From NORP259 sp041398705 (lineage in GTDB: Bacteria > Planctomycetota > UBA1135 > GCA-002686595), in assembly GCA_041398705.1 (NCBI GenBank), contig JAWKUI010000011.1, forward strand, positions 41,061 through 105,060: DNA of 64,000 bases, given 5' to 3'. The translations under genes were made by a program, and so were the position numbers. Below are positions 9,301 through 16,335 of the stretch, one piece after another; position 1 is the first letter of the stretch, and every line of letters starts with the position of its first letter. The notes beneath the pieces are model-generated. The model saw only the letters and a program-made list of their open reading frames with translations. It was not told where the DNA came from and did no database searches.

Positions 9301-9675
9301 ATGGACGTGCTGACCGTGCTCGGATTCGTGATCCTCGCCGGGGTGGTGGTGAACAACGCCATCCTCATCGTGCATCAGTCGCTCAACTTCCTGAACCATG
9401 GCGAAAAGAACCTCCGCGAGGCGATCACCCACGCGGTGAGCACCCGCGTGCGTCCGATCGCCATGAGCACGCTGACTTCGGTCGGCGGCATGTTGCCCCT
9501 GGTGCTGATGCCGGGTTCGGGTTCCGAGTTGTACCGCGGCCTGGGCGCCGTGGTCGTCGGTGGCCTGCTCGTCTCGACCTTCTTCACCCTCATCCTGGTT
9601 CCGATTCTGCTCTATGGCGTGTTCTGGTTCGACCAGAAGCTCGCCGGCCGCCGCGCCACGGAGGTGGCCCAATGA
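6328..9675 (+). CDS. RND efflux pump inner-membrane protein (AcrB-like)
   Basis: A 1115-residue proton-driven pump with the duplicated 1+5 transmembrane layout of the hydrophobe/amphiphile efflux family. TM4 carries GMVVDNAIVVIEN with Asp at 414; the second Asp of the classical VDD pair is Asn415, as in several non-enterobacterial RND pumps. The periplasmic porter loops are of normal size, but the second loop contains a Pro/charge-rich, low-similarity stretch at about 620-670 that is not typical of AcrB. The last four bases (ATGA) overlap the start of the channel gene. The substrate is unknown. Confidence 0.92.
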   Translation: MKWIELAVRQPKSVAVGVVLALMAGLMAFLRVPVQMTPEVQSVVVNVETYWENASPEEIETDVIDAQEKVLGNLSGLVSMTSTSRAGAGSLRLEFATGTDIDLAQSAVAQRLEEVPGYPEGVLKPVVEGLDPESRDYMAWVAFACSDPEFDATTLHEFMERRLLPRLERIEGVSEVGMMGTREREVHVVVDPAELARLGITYAELRSAIDRNNDNYSGGKLEDGKNDIRVRAVGRFENIDEVAALVVRRDARGTVQLGDIAEVREGYKELTTWARSRGHFMPFFNFTLEHGANMLQTMDRLKAEFDKLNAPGGLLEQEARRRGINGNLQLVVNFDATEYVNEAVGLVRSNIVVGGGIAILVLLLFLRSLRVVGIIALAIPISVIASIAILVAMGRTVNIISLAGMAFAVGMVVDNAIVVIENIFRHLELGKPIKEASLEGTKEVAGAVVASTLTTLVVFLPILLIQDSAGQLFRDIALAIMASVGLSLIVSVTVIPSAANVLLGGKRPRNVATSEDPEAHQPFWVRAPGDLVHWLMSSKLLSAVSALVLIVGTGFGIWKLMPPMDYLPAGNRNIVFGMLMPPPAYSINKLTEIGQQVEGMIRPQWEVAGPRYDVERVLEGRPIGDTAEGREPHLPDRRQELHVPPMGPGDPGRTVMPPPIEHYFLVGWNGMMFHGAIAHDASRVADLIPLLNVAGNIVPDVFGFAFQMPLFNNGGTTGSAVKVDMSGNLLSDVEQGAGALMGALMESFGQRAVRPDPMNFSTPTPELRLVPNDERLGEAGMSRMDVGLAMQANADGLILPRQYASEGDLQDVKILSPGGISDNPIAALQQVPLVSGTGQVVALNQVTDLVRVSSPDVIKHVNRQRAVTLEVTPPPGLPLQEAIDTVQAKVDGLRQAGVIPAGVEVNMAGSAGKLKDIQRALFGDGTWLGTLTSSMVLASIVIYLLMVVLFQSWVYPLVILVSVPFATLGGFAALRLVHVASVRNPYLPVQNMDVLTVLGFVILAGVVVNNAILIVHQSLNFLNHGEKNLREAITHAVSTRVRPIAMSTLTSVGGMLPLVLMPGSGSELYRGLGAVVVGGLLVSTFFTLILVPILLYGVFWFDQKLAGRRATEVAQ

Positions 9676-11138
9676 AGTACCTGAACTGGATGGCGCTGGT
9701 CCTTTTGCCGGCGTGCAAGGTGGTGGGCCCCGATTACCAGGCGCCCGAGCCGGAATTGCCGGTCGCGTTCCTCGCCGATCCGACCTCGCTGCCCTCCGAC
9801 CGCAGCGGCCTCGAGCCGTCGGTGGATCTCGCGCAGTGGTGGCGGGTGTTCGGGGACGAACTCCTGGACGAATTGGTGGAGCGGGCGCAACGGGACAACA
9901 TGGACCTGCGCATGGCGCTGGCGCGCATCTCCGAGGCGGAATCGCGGCTCGGTGTGACGCGGGCCCTGCGGCGGCCGCGGCTCGAGGGCAATGCGCACTA
10001 CCAGCGCAGCGGCATCTCGAAGAACACCGAATTCGGGCTGTTTCCCGGCCAACCGCGCGAAACCGACGAGTACGTGGCGGCGTTGTCCGCGTCGTGGGAG
10101 CTTGACCTCTGGGGCCAGGCGAAGCGGCGCATCGAGGCGGATGCGGCGGGGCTCGAAGCCCGGGGCGATGACCTCTGGGCCGTGCAGGTCAGCTTGACCG
10201 GCCAGGTCGCCGATGCCTACCTGCGGTTACGCGAGGTGCAGGCGCGGCGCGTGCTTGCGCGCGAACAGGTCGCGGTGCTGGAGCAGAGTGTGCAAACCGC
10301 GCAGGCGCGCTTCGAAGCCGGCTTGGTGCAGGAGCTCGACGTGCTGCGTGCGCGTACGGAGTGGCGCGGTGCCCAAGCCGCGCTGCCCGAACTCGACCGG
10401 CTCGAGATCAACCTGATCAGCGAGATCGAAGTTCTGCTGCAAGCTCAACCGGGCACGCTGGAGGCGCGTTTGCAGGTGGCGGATGGCGCCGAGGTCGTGC
10501 TGCCCGAACCCCAAGCGGGCCTGGACGCGGTGGTGCCCGCCGATTTGTTGCGGCGCCGTCCGGACATCCGTTCGGCGGAACGCGCGCTGGCCGCGCAGAC
10601 CGCGCTCGTCGGCGTGGCCGAAGCGGACCTGTACCCGAGTCTGAGCCTGACCGGCAACCTCGGTCTGCTCTCGGCCAAACCCGAGAACCTGTTCGAGGGC
10701 GGCAGTTTGTTCCACTCCGTCGGTCCGCAGTTGACGATGCCGCTGTTCTCCGGCGGTGCGCTGCGCGATCAGGTCGCCGTGGAAGAAGCGCGGGTCGAAG
10801 CGGCCTGGGCCCAGTACGAGGGGCTCGTCAACCGGGCGCTGCACGAGGTCGTGAACGCCTGCCGCGGCACGCGCCTCGAATGGGAGCGGCTGGGCGCGTT
10901 GCGCCAGGCTGTCGACCAGTCCGGGGTCAGCCTCGAGCGCGCCCAGGTGCTGTACCGCGAGGGCCTCAGCACCATCGACGGTGTGCTCGACGCTCGCCGG
11001 GCGCGCAACGGCCTGCAGGACCGCGAAGTCCAGGCGCGCATCGCCTGGGCCCGGGCCCACGTGGACCTGTACCGGGCCCTGGGCGGCGGTTGGCCGGTGC
11101 CCGGGGAGGAACCGAAATCCTCTGAGCCCGGCGAATGA
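9672..11138 (+). CDS. Outer-membrane efflux lipoprotein (TolC/NodT/OprM family)
   Basis: A 488-residue outer-membrane channel subunit. The lipobox LLPAC puts the acylated Cys at residue 15, followed by KVVGPDYQAPE, the usual OprM/NodT beginning. Two repeated halves of long helices and strands follow, including RRPDIRSAERALAA and LSLTGNLGLL, hallmarks of the family. It forms the exit duct of the tripartite pump. Its start overlaps the stop of the RND gene (ATGA), so the three genes form one operon. Confidence 0.92.
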   Translation: MKYLNWMALVLLPACKVVGPDYQAPEPELPVAFLADPTSLPSDRSGLEPSVDLAQWWRVFGDELLDELVERAQRDNMDLRMALARISEAESRLGVTRALRRPRLEGNAHYQRSGISKNTEFGLFPGQPRETDEYVAALSASWELDLWGQAKRRIEADAAGLEARGDDLWAVQVSLTGQVADAYLRLREVQARRVLAREQVAVLEQSVQTAQARFEAGLVQELDVLRARTEWRGAQAALPELDRLEINLISEIEVLLQAQPGTLEARLQVADGAEVVLPEPQAGLDAVVPADLLRRRPDIRSAERALAAQTALVGVAEADLYPSLSLTGNLGLLSAKPENLFEGGSLFHSVGPQLTMPLFSGGALRDQVAVEEARVEAAWAQYEGLVNRALHEVVNACRGTRLEWERLGALRQAVDQSGVSLERAQVLYREGLSTIDGVLDARRARNGLQDREVQARIAWARAHVDLYRALGGGWPVPGEEPKSSEPGE

Positions 11139-11154
11139 CCCCAACCGGGTCGCG

Positions 11155-11160
11155 TACACT
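11155..11160 (+). promoter_or_regulatory. Possible -10 element (TACACT) for a leaderless transcript
   Basis: TACACT lies six bases before the ATG at 11167, at the distance that would place transcription start at the start codon. It is almost identical in sequence and spacing to the element before the PyrK-like gene (59634). No clear -35 was found. Confidence 0.35.
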
Positions 11161-11166
11161 GCGCCC

Positions 11167-11916
11167 ATGGCCGACCAAATCGAATATCAGATCCTGGGGG
11201 ACGACGCCCAGGCGGTGGTGATCTCCCTGGATCCGGGCGAAGCCGTGCGGGCGGAACCCGGTGCCTTCATGTGGATGGAAGACGGCATCGACATGCAGAC
11301 CTCGACCGGGGGCGGCATGATGGCGGGCCTCAAGCGCAAGTTGGCGGGGGAGAGCTTCTTCCTAACGACCTTCGAGAACCAGGCGCACGACATCCGGCGG
11401 GTGACGTTTGCGGGGGACTTCCCCGGCAAGATCCTGCCGATCGACCTGTCGAAAGGGGACCTGCTCTGCCAGCGCGATGCGTACCTCTGCAGCGCGGACG
11501 GGGTCACCGTGACCTTGGCCTTCACCAAGCGTTTCGGCGCCGGCTTCCTCGGCGGCGAGGGGTTCTTCCTGCAACGCCTGTCCGGTGACGGCATGGCCTT
11601 CGTACACGCCGGTGGTTACATCGTCGAGCAGGAGCTCGGCCCGGGGGAATCGATCCGCGTGGATACGGGTTGCCTGGTGGCCTTCGATCCGTCGGTCGAC
11701 TACGACATCCGCATGGTCAAGGGCATCAAGTCGATGCTGTTCGGCGGCGAAGGCATGTTCTTCGCCTACATGAAGGGCCCCGGCCGGGTTTGGATCCAGA
11801 CCACGCCCTTCTCGCGTTTTGCGGCGAAAGTCATGGGCGCTGCGGGCGGCGGTCGTGGCGAGGTGCGCCGCGGATTCGGCTTGCACATGCTCGGCGATCT
11901 GCTCGGCGGCGATTGA
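11167..11916 (+). CDS. AIM24 family protein (TIGR00266-like)
   Basis: A 249-residue soluble protein made of beta-sandwich repeats rich in Gly, of the AIM24 family. Characteristic pieces are the N-terminal VSLDPGEAVRAEPGAFMWME, a Gly-Gly-Gly loop near residue 45, LSGDGMAFVHAGG and KSMLFGGEGMF. There is no signal peptide or membrane helix. The molecular role of bacterial members is not known; yeast AIM24 acts in mitochondrial inner-membrane organisation. It follows the efflux operon but probably has its own promoter, and it ends at a strong bidirectional terminator. Confidence 0.85.
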   Translation: MADQIEYQILGDDAQAVVISLDPGEAVRAEPGAFMWMEDGIDMQTSTGGGMMAGLKRKLAGESFFLTTFENQAHDIRRVTFAGDFPGKILPIDLSKGDLLCQRDAYLCSADGVTVTLAFTKRFGAGFLGGEGFFLQRLSGDGMAFVHAGGYIVEQELGPGESIRVDTGCLVAFDPSVDYDIRMVKGIKSMLFGGEGMFFAYMKGPGRVWIQTTPFSRFAAKVMGAAGGGRGEVRRGFGLHMLGDLLGGD

Positions 11917-11929
11917 GCGGTCCGCAAAT

Positions 11930-11974
11930 GCACGCGGCCCCCCGGTTCCAGCTTGGATCCGGGGGGCCGCGTGC
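11930..11974. terminator. Bidirectional terminator hairpin
   Basis: A perfect 16-bp inverted repeat (arms 11930-11945 and 11959-11974, 13-base loop), very GC-rich, lies between the convergent AIM24 gene and the small lipoprotein gene. It has no long U tract, so it may act on both strands by stem strength alone. Confidence 0.75.
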
Positions 11975-11986
11975 GCTGGGAGGGAA

Positions 11987-12484
11987 TCATTCTCCGCCGT
12001 AACCCAGACCCTTGAGGGTCGTGGCCAGGGCGGGCTGATCGCCCTGTTTGGCCAGGGTCTGCAGCTTGGTCATGAACTGCGGCAGGCGCGGGTTGTCGGC
12101 GAAAGCGACGAGGCCCAGGTGCACGGCTTTCGCGGCCTGGGGCCAGGCCTGCACGGACATCAGTTCCTGGGCCACGGTCTCGAAGTCCCTGGCTTCCAGG
12201 CCCAATCCTGCCTGCTTGGTGAGTTCCTCGAGGCGCGCCACGCATTGGTCCGCGTTCAGGTGGGCCAGGGCCTGGCAGTGGCCGACGGCGGCCTGGCGGG
12301 CTTCGGGGCTGCCGGCGGGGGCGGCCTTTTCGGCTTTGGCCAGGGCCTCGGCGGCCTGGTCATAGTGGCCGTCGCGCAGGGCGGCAAAGCCGGCGTCGGC
12401 GTGGTTCTTGGGACCGCAGGCGGGCAGCAGCAGGGCGGCCAAGGCCAGGCTGGCCAGGGAAGGGCGGATCAGGGGGTACTTCAT
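11987..12484 (-). CDS. Small Ala/Leu-rich lipoprotein
   Basis: A 165-residue lipoprotein with the lipobox LLLPAC (Cys at 23). The mature part is all-helical and Ala/Gln/Leu-rich, with degenerate TPR-like helix pairs such as GFAALRDGHYDQAAEALAKAE. ATG 12484 is chosen because it starts a standard signal peptide. It is transcribed away from the RHH-like gene, sharing a 110-base intergenic region. Function unknown; a scaffold or adaptor role in the envelope would fit TPR-like helices. Confidence 0.7.
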   Translation of the reverse strand: MKYPLIRPSLASLALAALLLPACGPKNHADAGFAALRDGHYDQAAEALAKAEKAAPAGSPEARQAAVGHCQALAHLNADQCVARLEELTKQAGLGLEARDFETVAQELMSVQAWPQAAKAVHLGLVAFADNPRLPQFMTKLQTLAKQGDQPALATTLKGLGYGGE

Positions 12485-12521
12485 GGCTTGGCGCCGAAGA
12501 TAGCACAGAATTGACTTTTGC

Positions 12522-12552
12522 GACACTCCTATAGGAGTACGATTGGAGTGTC
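12522..12552. promoter_or_regulatory. Candidate operator: three ACTCC/GGAGT half-sites
   Basis: The divergent region before the RHH-like gene contains a perfect 14-bp palindrome (12525-12538, ACTCC-TATA-GGAGT), and a third half-site GGAGTGTC at 12545-12552 that is the exact inverse of 12522-12529. A TTGACT hexamer at 12511-12516 lies just upstream. Closely spaced short half-sites over a promoter are typical of CopG/MetJ-type repressors, so autoregulation by the downstream protein is a reasonable inference. Confidence 0.5.
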
Positions 12553-12594
12553 CGGGTCCCCCTCGCGGGTCGGCCCCGGGCCATCTGCAGCCCC

Positions 12595-12828
12595 ATGCGC
12601 GAAAGCAAGGTCACAATCAAGATCCCCCGCCCCCTCTATCGCAAAATCCAGGCGGTGGTGGAGGAGTCGGGTTTTGATTCGCCCACGGACTTCATCGTGT
12701 TCGTGCTGCGCGACCTGATGGGGGAGGCGCCTCAGGCCGCTCCGACCGAGCGGCCCGAGAATGGGGAGTTCTCCGCCGATGAACTCGAAGCCATCCGCCG
12801 CAAACTGAAGAATCTCGGCTACCTGTAA
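12595..12828 (+). CDS. Small ribbon-helix-helix-like protein upstream of sat
   Basis: A 77-residue protein. Residues 5-11 (KVTIKIP) form a likely beta strand, followed by two helices with LYRKIQAVVEESGF and SPTDFIVFVLRDLM, the pattern of a CopG/Arc ribbon-helix-helix fold. A linker leads to a C-terminal motif IRRKLKNLGYL. It is clearly related to the 65-residue protein at 28761, which ends in LRGLGYIS; both stand next to AP-superfamily genes. It lies 27 bases before sat, so it probably leads the sulfate-activation operon. It may be a DNA-binding regulator; a protein-binding role is the alternative. Confidence 0.7.
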   Translation: MRESKVTIKIPRPLYRKIQAVVEESGFDSPTDFIVFVLRDLMGEAPQAAPTERPENGEFSADELEAIRRKLKNLGYL

Positions 12829-12855
12829 CCCGCCGCAACACCCAAGACCTCGACC

Positions 12856-14157
12856 ATGTCATCCATGACCGCATCCCATACCAGCAAGGTCCATGGTGGG
12901 CTCGATCAGCCCATCTACCGCATCGACCTGTCGGCCGGATCCCGGCCCGGTTTGCAGTCCATCCAGGTCCGCGATGTGGACCGCACGACCCTCTACCGCA
13001 TTGCGGATGGCACGCTCAGCCCGCTGACCGGCCCGATGGGCGTCAGCGACTATGAAAGCGTGCTCGAGCGCGGCGCGATCAACCGCGGCGGCGAGTGGTA
13101 CGCGTGGACGATTCCGATCGTTCTGCCGGTGACCGATGCCGAGGCGGCCCTGTGCCAGCCGGGCAAGGAAGTGGCGCTGATGGACGGCCAGGGGCAGGTT
13201 TTCGGCCACCTGGAAGTCAGCTCCTGCTACGCGTGGGACAAGGAAGCGATGCTCAAGGCGGTGTACCGCACCGAGCGCACCGATCACCCGGGCGCGCGCC
13301 TTTGGCTGGCCGATGAGCGCACGCGCCTGGTGGGTGGCAACATCCTGCTGCTGCCGCATCAGGATCACCGTCCGTTCGCCAAGTACGTGCTCGGACCGCA
13401 GCAGACCCGCAGCCTGATCGACAGCCGCGGCTGGGAGCAGTCCGTGGCCTTCCAGACGCGCAACCCGCTGCACCGCGCCCACGAATACGCCCTGGTGTAC
13501 GGCGCCGAGAGCATCCTGCGCGCCACCGGCAAGAAAACCGGCGTGGTGTTGAACCCGCTGGTCGGCGAGCTGAAAGGCGACGACGTGCCCGCGGACACCC
13601 GGATGGAGACCTACCGCGCGTTGGTCGAAGGCGGCGGTTTGGGCGTCGGCGACAGCGACGAGGAACTGTGGCAGTCCAAGGGCCAGAGCCTGCAGGACAA
13701 CCTGGCTTTGGTCGGGCTCGACATGCGTATGTTCTACGGCGGCCCCGCCGAGGCCGTGATGCACGCGATCTACCGCCAGAACCTCGGTTTCAGCCACTTC
13801 ATCGTCGGCCGCAAGCACGCCGACGCGCCGTTCGAGGACGGTTCGCCGATCTGGGGCGATTTCGACGCCCAGCAGATCTTCGAGAACCTCGGCGGCAAAC
13901 TCGGCATCCGCACGGTCAACGTGGGTTTCGCCGCGTACTTCGAGGAAATCGGCCGCGTGGGTCTGGTGACCGAAAACCAGGGCAACACCGCGGTCAACAT
14001 CTCCGGCAGCAAGGTGCGCGAGCAACTGGTCGCCGGTGAGGTGCCCGATCCGCGCATCATGCGCGAAAGCACCGCGCGCATCCTGGTCGACTACTACGCG
14101 GCGAAGGCGAAACCCGCCCCGGTTTTGGAAGAGTCCGCCGAAGGCGAAGAGGAGTAA
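12856..14157 (+). CDS. sat: Sulfate adenylyltransferase (ATP sulfurylase)
   Basis: A 433-residue enzyme making adenosine 5'-phosphosulfate (APS) from ATP and sulfate. The N-terminal PUA-like domain (about 1-180) is followed by the catalytic domain, with the nucleotide-binding motif QTRNPLHRAHE at 200-210, GRKHADAPF at 318-326 (the family more often has GRDHAG) and ISGSKVREQL at 382-391. It is the homo-oligomeric Sat type, not CysD/CysN. With CysC two genes downstream it supplies PAPS. The altered GRKHAD loop is worth noting, but the key His residues are present. Confidence 0.93.
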   Translation: MSSMTASHTSKVHGGLDQPIYRIDLSAGSRPGLQSIQVRDVDRTTLYRIADGTLSPLTGPMGVSDYESVLERGAINRGGEWYAWTIPIVLPVTDAEAALCQPGKEVALMDGQGQVFGHLEVSSCYAWDKEAMLKAVYRTERTDHPGARLWLADERTRLVGGNILLLPHQDHRPFAKYVLGPQQTRSLIDSRGWEQSVAFQTRNPLHRAHEYALVYGAESILRATGKKTGVVLNPLVGELKGDDVPADTRMETYRALVEGGGLGVGDSDEELWQSKGQSLQDNLALVGLDMRMFYGGPAEAVMHAIYRQNLGFSHFIVGRKHADAPFEDGSPIWGDFDAQQIFENLGGKLGIRTVNVGFAAYFEEIGRVGLVTENQGNTAVNISGSKVREQLVAGEVPDPRIMRESTARILVDYYAAKAKPAPVLEESAEGEEE

Positions 14158-14163
14158 TCGGCG

Positions 14164-15114
14164 ATGGGTTGGTTCTCCCGCAAGAAGCCGGCTGCCAAAG
14201 CGCAGCCGGCCGCCCTGCCTGGGCGCATGCCCCTGCGCACCGCCGCCCGGCCTCAGCCCCAGGGGGACAACCACCTCATCATCGTGGTGCTCGATTCGCT
14301 GCGTTGGGACTCGTACATGGCGGCGGAGCCGAAGGTGATCGGCAAACTCGGCAAGGTCGAGAAGCGCTACACCTACGCTGCGTGGACCGCGCCGAGCCAC
14401 TACAACCTGCTGACGGGCCTCCTGCCGCACACTTCGCCGCAGCACGTCTATGCCTCCGAGTACTACAAGGAGGACTTCTTCAACTACAACCAGCGGCTGG
14501 GGGCGAAGGGCATCGACTTCGGTGCCATGGTCCCCGGGCTTTGGTTCCCCGAGTTCCTGCAGGGCAAACTCGGCTACGAAACCCACGCGCGCGTTTCGCT
14601 GCCGGTGCTCAACCCGCGCACGGCGATCAACCGGGGTTTCGACTCGTTCGAGTTGATGGAGCATCACAACGACATGCGGGCGATGCTGCCGACCCTCAAG
14701 TTCTCGAGCGAGCGGCCGTCGTTCTACATGCTCAACGTGGGCGAGACCCACTACCCCTACGCGCGCCCCGACGAGGATTCCTCGATGTGGCCGCGCATCA
14801 GCGGGGTCAACGGGGTCTTCCGCAAGATGAATGCGGAGATCGAGGGCAAAGAAGGCCAGGAGGATCGCTTCAAGGAGTCCTTCCAGTTCTTCGATCAGGA
14901 CCGACTCGATCAGCTGCGCGCGCGGCAGATCGACACGGTGCGCTATCTCGATGAGGTCTTCACCGAACTTTACGACATGGTGCCCGAGAACACCCATATC
15001 ATCGTGACCGCCGACCACGGCGAGCTGTTCGGCGAGAACGGCTACTTCGGTCACGGTCCGATCATGCACGAGAAGTGCTTCGAAGTGCCCTATCTCGAGG
15101 GCAAGATCCGCTGA
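14164..15114 (+). CDS. Alkaline-phosphatase-superfamily (sulfatase-like) protein between sat and cysC
   Basis: A 316-residue protein without a signal peptide. VVLDSLRWDS (41-50) supplies the first metal-binding Asp, and TADHGELFGENGYFGHG near the C-terminus the Asp-His pair, as in sulfatases and phosphopentomutase-like enzymes. The expected nucleophile region reads TAPSHYNLLTG (75-85): there is no CxPxR or SxPxR formylglycine motif, so it is unlikely to be a classical sulfatase. It is shorter than typical sulfatases. It sits seven bases after sat and 28 bases before cysC, which ties it to APS/PAPS metabolism. Its reaction is unknown. Confidence 0.75.
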   Translation: MGWFSRKKPAAKAQPAALPGRMPLRTAARPQPQGDNHLIIVVLDSLRWDSYMAAEPKVIGKLGKVEKRYTYAAWTAPSHYNLLTGLLPHTSPQHVYASEYYKEDFFNYNQRLGAKGIDFGAMVPGLWFPEFLQGKLGYETHARVSLPVLNPRTAINRGFDSFELMEHHNDMRAMLPTLKFSSERPSFYMLNVGETHYPYARPDEDSSMWPRISGVNGVFRKMNAEIEGKEGQEDRFKESFQFFDQDRLDQLRARQIDTVRYLDEVFTELYDMVPENTHIIVTADHGELFGENGYFGHGPIMHEKCFEVPYLEGKIR

Positions 15115-15142
15115 TCCCCCTGTTTCGCAAACCCCCCTCTCC

Positions 15143-15673
15143 ATGAGCAATCAAGGCTTCGTCCTGTGGTTCACCGGTCTGTCCGGTGCCGGAAAATCGA
15201 CCCTCGCCGACCACCTGACCCCCCTGCTGCGGCAGCGCGGCAAGCGCGTCGAGGTGCTCGACGGCGACGTGGTGCGCACCAACCTGAGCAAGGGCCTGGG
15301 CTTCTCCAAGGAAGACCGCGATACCAACATCCGCCGCATCGGTTTTGTGGCGAACCTGTTGGCGCGCAACGGTGTGGTGGCGATCACCGCGGCGATTTCC
15401 CCGTACGAGTCCGTGCGCAAGGAATGCCGCGAGATGTGCGACGTGGACTTCATCGAGGTCTTCGTGAACGCGCCGCTCGAGGTGGTCGAGGAGCGCGATA
15501 CGAAAGGCCTGTACAAGAAGGCCCGCGCGGGCGAGATCCCGAACTTCACCGGCGTGAGCGACCCGTACGAGGCGCCGAAGAACGCCGAGATCGAAGTGTT
15601 CACCGGTCCGGAATCCCTCGAGGAGTCGGCGGGCAAGATCCTCGCCTACCTCGAAGGGCGCGGGCTGCTGTAG
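15143..15673 (+). CDS. cysC: Adenylylsulfate kinase
   Basis: A 176-residue APS kinase forming PAPS from APS and ATP. Walker A GLSGAGKST is at 12-20, DGDVVR at 40-45, the phosphoacceptor-region AISPYES at 84-90 and the lid segment KGLYKKARAGEIPNFTGV at 121-138. Length and motifs are those of a stand-alone CysC. It is the last gene of the rhh-sat-AP-cysC unit and is followed by a strong hairpin. PAPS could feed assimilation or sulfotransferases; no PAPS reductase or sulfotransferase is visible in this window. Confidence 0.95.
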   Translation: MSNQGFVLWFTGLSGAGKSTLADHLTPLLRQRGKRVEVLDGDVVRTNLSKGLGFSKEDRDTNIRRIGFVANLLARNGVVAITAAISPYESVRKECREMCDVDFIEVFVNAPLEVVEERDTKGLYKKARAGEIPNFTGVSDPYEAPKNAEIEVFTGPESLEESAGKILAYLEGRGLL

Positions 15674-15692
15674 GTCGGCTGGCCCCAAACGA

Positions 15693-15732
15693 CCGCCGGG
15701 GGTGGGTTCCATGCGGAACCCACCCCCGGCGG
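15693..15732. terminator. Bidirectional terminator hairpin
   Basis: A perfect 18-bp inverted repeat (15693-15710 and 15715-15732) with the four-base loop ATGC lies between the convergent cysC and hsp20 genes. Confidence 0.8.
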
Positions 15733-15749
15733 CATAGTTGGATCGCGGC

Positions 15750-16160
15750 TCAGTTCCCGGAGATCGGGATGCGGCGGGAGCCGGTGTTCTGCTTGCGCGG
15801 CAGGCGGATCAGCAGCAGGCCGTGCAGGAGATTGGCCTGCACGCCTTCGGAGTCGACCTCGAAGGGCAAGCGCAGGTTGTGCTCGAAGGAGGTTTGGGCT
15901 TCGGCGCCCTCTTCCGCGGCAGCGAGGGCCTTGAGGTTCACCTGGCGACCGTCGACGGTGAACTCCAGATCTCCGGGCCGCACGCCGGCGACTTGGGCCA
16001 CCCAAGTGGCGCCGTCGGGATCCTGGAACAGGTGGCCCCGCGTCACGCCCGGGCGCACGCCCTCGGCCAGGGTGCCGAGGATTCCCTCGCCCAGACTGCG
16101 CTGGATGTCGAGCAGGGGGGTCAGGGGGAAGAAGAAGGGGTTGTTGTGGGATTGCACCAT
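15750..16160 (-). CDS. Hsp20-family small heat shock protein
   Basis: A 136-residue protein with a degenerate alpha-crystallin domain: DGATWVAQVAGVRPGDLEFTVDGRQVNL in the first half, then a beta strand LRLPFEVDSEGV and the LLHGLLLIRLPR strand. The C-terminal IPI anchoring motif (RRIPISGN) is present. Start ATG 16160 has GGAGAT about nine bases upstream. It acts as an ATP-independent holdase in the cytoplasm. A second, more canonical Hsp20 is at 46104. This copy is divergent at the N-terminus. Confidence 0.8.
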   Translation of the reverse strand: MVQSHNNPFFFPLTPLLDIQRSLGEGILGTLAEGVRPGVTRGHLFQDPDGATWVAQVAGVRPGDLEFTVDGRQVNLKALAAAEEGAEAQTSFEHNLRLPFEVDSEGVQANLLHGLLLIRLPRKQNTGSRRIPISGN

Positions 16161-16271
16161 GGTTCGTATCTCCTTGTCAGCCCGGGTGTGGGCCATGGCG
16201 GGAGAAAGCAAACCGGATGCCAACGGCGGCGGGGAAGTCGTAAGTGCCTGCTGGAGAACGGATTAAATGAT

Positions 16272-16301
16272 CGCGGGCCGAGGGAGGTCCCCCGGCCCGC
16301 G
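16272..16301 (-). terminator. Terminator-like hairpin at the end of the pilin operon
   Basis: Nine-bp perfect arms (16272-16280 and 16293-16301), extendable by a further inner GGGA/TCCC pairing, lie 35 bases after the last gene of the HAMP/prepilin operon. Confidence 0.5.
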
Positions 16302-16335
16302 CGGCGATTTGCTGCCAGAATGGCGGCGGATCTGC

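Noticed and set aside
14164..15114. Classical arylsulfatase
   Set aside because: The CxPxR/SxPxR formylglycine motif is absent; the aligned position reads TAPSHY. Kept only as AP-superfamily.
12859..15150. 763-codon minus-strand frame opposite sat and the AP-superfamily gene
   Set aside because: Antisense shadow of well-supported genes; composition is repetitive Arg/Val/His with no domain.
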